From NCBI GenBank assembly GCA_022704645.1, contig JAKJGA010000018.1:1-18347 (forward strand): a stretch of 18,347 bases of DNA. Direction: 5' to 3'. Positions 15,200-18,347 of this stretch are shown here, in pieces. The translations under genes were made by a program, and so were the position numbers. Numbering within the stretch: the stretch's first letter is position 1; every line of letters starts with the position of its first letter. The DNA is from Spirochaetota bacterium (GTDB lineage: Bacteria; Spirochaetota; UBA4802; JAFGJZ01). The notes beneath the pieces are model-generated. The model saw only the letters and a program-made list of their open reading frames with translations, ran no database searches and was not told the DNA's origin.

Positions 15200-15391
15200 A
15201 TGAGAACAACTATTGATTTGCCGGAAAATTTAGTAAATGAAGCTATGAAGCTTACTAATATACATACAAAAACTGATGTTATTAAAGAAGCGCTTCTGAA
15301 TTTAATACAAAGAGAGAAGGTTGAGAATATTAAAAAGTTTTCCGGAAAAATCGATTTGGATATTGATCTGGACAGATTAAGAAAAAGATGA
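15200..15391 (+). CDS. VapB-like ribbon-helix-helix antitoxin, apparently orphan
   Basis: A 63-residue protein of the type II VapB antitoxin family. MRTTIDLPENLVNEAMKL is the ribbon and first helix, TKTDVIKEALLNLIQ the second helix, and the C-terminal KFSGKIDLDIDLDRLRKR is the toxin-wrapping tail typical of this family. AAGGTG five bases before the ATG supports the start. Normally a PIN-domain VapC overlaps the stop codon. Here ATGA at 15388-15391 is in the right place, but the frame it opens gives only 44 residues without PIN motifs. The antitoxin is therefore probably solitary, either a leftover of a lost module or a free regulator. The true partner could also lie outside the window. Confidence 0.72.
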   Translation: MRTTIDLPENLVNEAMKLTNIHTKTDVIKEALLNLIQREKVENIKKFSGKIDLDIDLDRLRKR

Positions 15392-15522
15392 ATTTAACAT
15401 TGATAAGCACTTTCATATTATGTCTAAGCATCATAAATTTAAGTTATATTAACATATCGGCTGTTCGATTAAACGAATGTGCCGAATATTTCTTGACGGA
15501 CGTAGATGTAAGAAAAATATAA
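15388..15522 (+). CDS. Small ORF (44 aa) in the position of the missing toxin
   Basis: ATG overlaps the antitoxin TGA by four bases, as a toxin gene would. The product is 44 residues: a hydrophobic N-terminus (LTLISTFILCLSIINLSY) and a short polar tail ending DVDVRKI. It lacks the Asp/Glu pattern of PIN toxins. It may be a chance frame, a degraded toxin, or a small membrane peptide, and only the translational coupling favours expression. Confidence 0.22.
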   Translation: MNLTLISTFILCLSIINLSYINISAVRLNECAEYFLTDVDVRKI

Positions 15523-15548
15523 TATCGGGTAGAATTCTTAACTCATGA

Positions 15549-15574
15549 TATAATACCGCATATCCGGTATTATA
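15549..15574. repeat. 10-bp inverted repeat before the TPR gene
   Basis: TATAATACCG (15549-15558) and CGGTATTATA (15565-15574) enclose six bases and end eight bases before the Shine-Dalgarno sequence of the next gene. It could be a repressor operator or an RNA hairpin in the leader; TATAAT within it also resembles a -10 box. The rest of 15392-15592 shows nothing beyond the 44-codon frame. Confidence 0.5.
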
Positions 15575-15592
15575 TTGCAGCAAGGAGATAAT

Positions 15593-16084
15593 ATGGCTTC
15601 ATCCAAACCGATCATAAGCCAGATAAACTGGTTGTCATTAATACCTCAAATAATTGTTTTTTGTCTGATTTTAAGTATTTTTCATCTCCTGCGGGCTGAT
15701 GATGCTTTTTTATTTAGTGCTGTTACTTACTTCTGTTTAACTTTTCTATTGAAGCTAATGATTCCGATTAATCATAGAAAAGGGATTAAATATTTTAAAT
15801 CCGGTAATTATGAAAAGGCGGTTCTTGAATTCGGGAAGAGCCGTCAATTCTTCACCAGGCACAGATGGATTGATAAATACAGATCTCTTTTTCTCTTATC
15901 TTCAAGCCGGATATCGTATCTTGAAATGGCGATGATTAATGCTGCATTCTGTTACAGCCAAAACGGAGAAGGTAAGAAATCAAAAGAGCTTTATGAGGAA
16001 ACTCTTCTGATGTTTCCTGACAGTCAGATTGCTTTATCTGCGTTAAAGTTGTATGAGTCCGCACAAAACATTAAGAAAGATTAA
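15593..16084 (+). CDS. Membrane-anchored TPR-like protein
   Basis: A 163-residue protein with two membrane segments (about 13-33 and 40-58). A short helical domain follows. Its helices RKGIKYFKSGNYEKAVLEFGKS (about 62-84) and EMAMINAAFCYSQNGEGKKSKELYEETLLMFPDS (about 111-144) look like tetratricopeptide repeats, the second with the usual alanines and closing Pro. TPR units serve as protein docking surfaces, and the partner is unknown. I chose the ATG at 15593 because AAGGAG at 15582-15587 lies five bases before it. An in-frame ATG six codons earlier at 15575 would put this ribosome binding site inside the gene. The gene is a single unit, followed closely by the minus-strand helicase remnant. 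Confidence 0.62.
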   Translation: MASSKPIISQINWLSLIPQIIVFCLILSIFHLLRADDAFLFSAVTYFCLTFLLKLMIPINHRKGIKYFKSGNYEKAVLEFGKSRQFFTRHRWIDKYRSLFLLSSSRISYLEMAMINAAFCYSQNGEGKKSKELYEETLLMFPDSQIALSALKLYESAQNIKKD

Positions 16085-16119
16085 GGCAAAGCCGGTTAAA
16101 GTTATATATTCTTCACCCG

Positions 16120-16443
16120 CTAATTAAAGAGATCCATTATATCATCGCCTGTAAGCGACTTGAAGAAAGAAGCTTCTTCAGTAATCAAATCATTGACCAG
16201 CGTGCGTTTTTTATCCTGAAGCTGCATAATTTTTTCTTCAATCGTATCCTTAGCGATCATCCGGAAGGATGTAACTTTTTTTGTCTGTCCAATACGGTGG
16301 GCTCTGTCTATCGCCTGTGCTTCCAGTGCGGGGTTCCACCACGGATCAAATAATATTACGCAGTCTGCCGCGGTAAGACTAATTCCGCCGTTACCTGATC
16401 CAAATTTTTCTAAAATGGTTCTTCTGATAATAAAATCATAGTC
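16120..16443 (-). pseudogene. 3' remnant of a SNF2-family helicase gene
   Basis: Read on the minus strand, 107 codons end in TAG at 16122-16120. The peptide contains SLTAADCVILFDPWWNPALE, then QAIDRAHRIGQTKKV, the conserved helicase motifs V and VI of SNF2 ATPases, and the usual C-terminal tail TIEEKIMQLQDKKRTLVNDL and SLTGDDIMDLFN. SNF2 proteins are ATP-driven DNA translocases of roughly 900-1100 residues, so about nine tenths of the gene is missing. The frame has no start codon and is closed by TGA at 16446-16444. The first residues, DFIIRRT, resemble the FxLRRT motif that normally lies well upstream, which hints at an internal deletion joining two distant parts. Beyond 16443 no helicase homology is visible on either strand, and 16444-16590 holds no other feature. 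Confidence 0.82.
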
Positions 16444-16590
16444 TCATAACTAAAAGAAAAAAAGTTTGAATTTGTTATCTGTATGGAGAATAATTTCTTT
16501 TGTGAGAAATATTGCCGAATTTCCGGTAATGAGATGCCGCCATTGCTAATGCATTATGAAAAATATGTATTAATTAAGGATTGATGCAGT

Positions 16591-16971
16591 ATGGCAAAAT
16601 ATGTAGACGGATTTGTGATTCTGGTTCCAAAAGATAAGACTGCGGGTTATAAAAAAATGGCGGAAAGCGGGCGTGATTTGTGGATGAAGCATGGTGCCGT
16701 TGCGTATTACGAATGCCTCGGTGACGATCTTGCCGCTCAGGAAATGGGCGGAGAAAAAGCCCGGGAATTTCCCGAAATGACCGGGGCGAACGGCGAACAG
16801 GATGTTTGGTTTTCTTTTATCATTTTTAATTCGAAAGCGCATCGTGATGAGGTTAACGCACGTGTTATGGAAGAAATGAAAGAGTTAGCGGTCGAATATA
16901 AGAATGAACCGATGCCATTTGATATGAAGCAGATGGCTTATGGCGGTTTTCAGGTTGAAGTCGAAGGTTAA
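16591..16971 (+). CDS. DUF1428 family protein (YbaA-like)
   Basis: A 126-residue soluble cytoplasmic protein of the DUF1428 family, related to dimeric alpha-beta barrel proteins. Family hallmarks visible in order are MAKYVDGFVILVPKDK at the start, YKKMAESGRDLWMKHGAVAY, YECLGDDL, WFSFIIFNSKAHRDEVNARVM and the closing MPFDMKQMAYGGFQVEVEG. Length is slightly above the usual ~117. The biochemical role of the family is not established. AAGGA at 16576-16580 lies ten bases before the ATG, somewhat far but usable. Codon use and G+C are closer to gltBD than to the AT-rich block. The gene is a single unit between the helicase remnant and the lipoprotein gene. The 131-bp gap after it (16972-17102) shows no feature. 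Confidence 0.85.
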   Translation: MAKYVDGFVILVPKDKTAGYKKMAESGRDLWMKHGAVAYYECLGDDLAAQEMGGEKAREFPEMTGANGEQDVWFSFIIFNSKAHRDEVNARVMEEMKELAVEYKNEPMPFDMKQMAYGGFQVEVEG

Positions 16972-17102
16972 GTATAGTTATAATTAGAGTTGCAATGCGG
17001 GGTATGCTGAATTGAATGAACACAGATATCTAAATTGACGGCCGTGATGCTGTGCTCTCTTCCGGCTGCAGCACAAAATAATACCTTGTAAAATAAAACA
17101 TT

Positions 17103-17468
17103 ATGAAAAAATTAGTTTTTATATTTATCATTCTTGCAGCTTGCGGGACTATTTTTCCGTCAGAATCGTATATGTTGAAAGTAATAAAATTCCATGAAAC
17201 CTATTATGCCGAATGGGGAATGAAAGGTGAAGAAGAATACGAAGACCGGTATGACGGGATTGAGTGTGAGATTTATTTTAAAGGTTCTTTGCTCGGCACG
17301 ATAACTTTAGTTCAGCATTGGTTTAAGAAAAATAGAATACCTTATCCGAAAATCGGAGAATGCTTTGCGGTTGAAAAGTTTAATCATAAATCGTATTACA
17401 TTCCAGGGGATGGATATAATATAGAGTTTTCAGAATTAAAAATATTATCAAATAAATGTCCAAGATGA
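17103..17468 (+). CDS. Small putative lipoprotein
   Basis: A 121-residue protein with a short lipoprotein-type signal peptide. MKKLVFIFIILAAC places Cys14 in an LAAC lipobox, so it would be lipidated and anchored to the outer or inner membrane facing the periplasm. The mature part is unrecognised. It contains an acidic stretch (GEEEYEDRYDGIE), an aromatic-rich centre, one further cysteine at GECFAV and another near the C-terminus (NKCPR) that could pair. No clear Shine-Dalgarno sequence precedes the ATG, which makes the start less certain, but the signal peptide argues for it. It is a single unit, followed by an AT-rich terminator-like hairpin at 17541-17570. Confidence 0.55.
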   Translation: MKKLVFIFIILAACGTIFPSESYMLKVIKFHETYYAEWGMKGEEEYEDRYDGIECEIYFKGSLLGTITLVQHWFKKNRIPYPKIGECFAVEKFNHKSYYIPGDGYNIEFSELKILSNKCPR

Positions 17469-17540
17469 TTTCTTTTATGATATAATCGTTAGTGGTAGAG
17501 ATAAATAGAATTACTCCGAAAAATAATAATTAATCCTCCG

Positions 17541-17570
17541 AATGATTTAAGAGCATAAATCATTTTTTTT
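17541..17570 (+). terminator. Terminator-like hairpin downstream of the lipoprotein gene
   Basis: AATGATTTA (17541-17549) and TAAATCATT (17556-17564) form a perfect 9-bp AT-rich stem with a six-base loop, and the 3' arm continues into an eight-T tract. It lies 73 bases after the lipoprotein stop and separates that gene from the toxin-antitoxin pair. Confidence 0.6.
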
Positions 17571-17709
17571 GAGTGAGCGCAGTTGAATTGCGGATATTGT
17601 GAAGAGCTGTTAGCACTATGGAATGTTGATTGATTTTAGTCTAATATGTGAATATATTCTTCTTGTTTTTTTCATAATATGTATTACTTTGTCTTACAGG
17701 GTGACGAAA

Positions 17710-17928
17710 ATGAATCAATCTCTTACGATTAGAATTTCAGACGATATGCGCCGTGATCTTGATGACTTAAGTAAATTTGAAAATAAACCTGTTAGCGATT
17801 TGGTAAGGGAATCGTTACAAAAATATTTGGCAGTACAGAAATTCAGAAAATTGCGCAATGCTGTTTTACCATTTGCTGAATCAGAAGGCGTTTTGACTGA
17901 TGAAGATGTTTTTAATAATCTAAAATGA
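17710..17928 (+). CDS. Ribbon-helix-helix (CopG-type) antitoxin of a PIN toxin
   Basis: A 72-residue DNA-binding antitoxin. MNQSLTIRISDDMRRDLDDL is the ribbon and first helix, and NKPVSDLVRESLQKYL the second helix with the Ser-Asp turn typical of CopG/RHH proteins. The C-terminal half (FAESEGVLTDEDVFNNLK) is the acidic toxin-binding tail. I chose the ATG at 17710 because AGGGTG at 17698-17703 lies six bases upstream. A longer in-frame start at 17623 would add a hydrophobic segment not expected in this family and has no ribosome binding site. The stop overlaps the toxin start as ATGA, so the pair is co-translated. It neutralises the toxin and probably represses its own promoter. Confidence 0.82.
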   Translation: MNQSLTIRISDDMRRDLDDLSKFENKPVSDLVRESLQKYLAVQKFRKLRNAVLPFAESEGVLTDEDVFNNLK

Positions 17929-18323
17929 AAATAATAACTGACAGCAATGTTATCGTTGCCGCATTTTCCTCGCATGGTCTATGTAAGTCTCTTTTTGAAT
18001 TTCTGATTGAAAATCATACTATCGTTATTAGTGAATATATTCTTCAAGAGGTTGATCGCATCTTCATAAAGAAGTTCAAGATGCCGAAAGACAAAGTTGA
18101 TGAAATCCTATTGTTCTTGCGTGAAACAACATTAATATCGGATTACATTATTCCCTTTAAACAGATTTCCCGGGATGTTAATGATGATCCTATTCTCGGC
18201 ATTTGCGAAAAGCAAAATGTTGACTTTATTTTGACCGGTGATAAGGATTTGCTGGTATTGAAGAAATATAAAAATGTAAGAATTGTTTCTCCAAGAGAAA
18301 TATGGTCAATTTTCAAAAAATAG
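17925..18323 (+). CDS. PIN-domain ribonuclease toxin (COG1569-type, VapC-like)
   Basis: A 132-residue toxin of the PIN family, a metal-dependent ribonuclease that cuts RNA when its antitoxin is lost. The acidic active-site residues are all visible: Asp6 in IITDSNVIVAAF, Glu42 in ILQEVDRI, Asp88 in NDDPILG and Asp106 in LTGDKDLL. The closing VRIVSPREIW is characteristic of the COG1569 group of putative toxin-antitoxin PIN proteins, whose partners are usually ribbon-helix-helix proteins as here. The start overlaps the antitoxin stop by four bases. The frame is complete and the stop is TAG, so this module looks functional. Confidence 0.85.
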   Translation: MKIITDSNVIVAAFSSHGLCKSLFEFLIENHTIVISEYILQEVDRIFIKKFKMPKDKVDEILLFLRETTLISDYIIPFKQISRDVNDDPILGICEKQNVDFILTGDKDLLVLKKYKNVRIVSPREIWSIFKK

Positions 18324-18347
18324 ATTAATGGATTTAATTTAATGAAA

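Overview
The window comes from an AT-rich bacterium, probably Gram-negative. It carries secreted and lipoprotein-type genes and a DUF4424/NADase-type glycan-binding protein of a kind I associate with spirochaetes and their relatives. That placement is a guess from gene content, because there is no rRNA or other firm taxonomic marker. No tRNA, rRNA or CRISPR array was seen.

Layout. (1) Positions 1-6965 are conserved housekeeping DNA with noticeably higher G+C: a membrane-anchored signal-peptidase-like gene, then the glutamate synthase operon gltB-gltD closed by a strong rho-independent terminator. gltB is complete along its length but interrupted by one in-frame TAG at 3958-3960. (2) Positions 6966-7502 are a non-coding run of at least 16 small hairpins, many with TTC-type loops. 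A related cluster lies in inverted orientation at 14075-14259. (3) Between these clusters is a very AT-rich accessory block (about 7.5-14.1 kb). It holds a caspase-like peptidase gene broken by an in-frame TAA after codon 40 and bracketed by a 21-bp inverted repeat, a DUF3592-like membrane protein, a secreted SH3 protein, a short element with terminal inverted repeats, a polytopic membrane protein, and a secreted DUF4424/NADase-type glycan-binding protein. (4) Positions 14.4-18.3 kb hold small single-gene units: a GRAM-domain membrane protein, an orphan VapB-like antitoxin, a membrane TPR protein, the 3' remnant of a SNF2 helicase gene on the minus strand, a DUF1428 protein, a small lipoprotein, and a complete ribbon-helix-helix/PIN toxin-antitoxin pair.

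How the genes fit together. GltB and GltD form NADPH-dependent glutamate synthase. The accessory block looks like a collection of independently acquired genes, each with its own ribosome binding site and leader, rather than one operon. Two leaders, in front of the DUF4424 gene and the GRAM gene, contain the same ~95-bp repeat. The strongest candidates for unusual biology are the caspase unit with its flanking inverted repeats and split reading frame, the two inverted hairpin clusters around the block, and the repeated leader. Two otherwise conserved genes broken by single in-frame stops within 4 kb could mean real decay, recoding, or consensus errors, and the sequence alone cannot decide.
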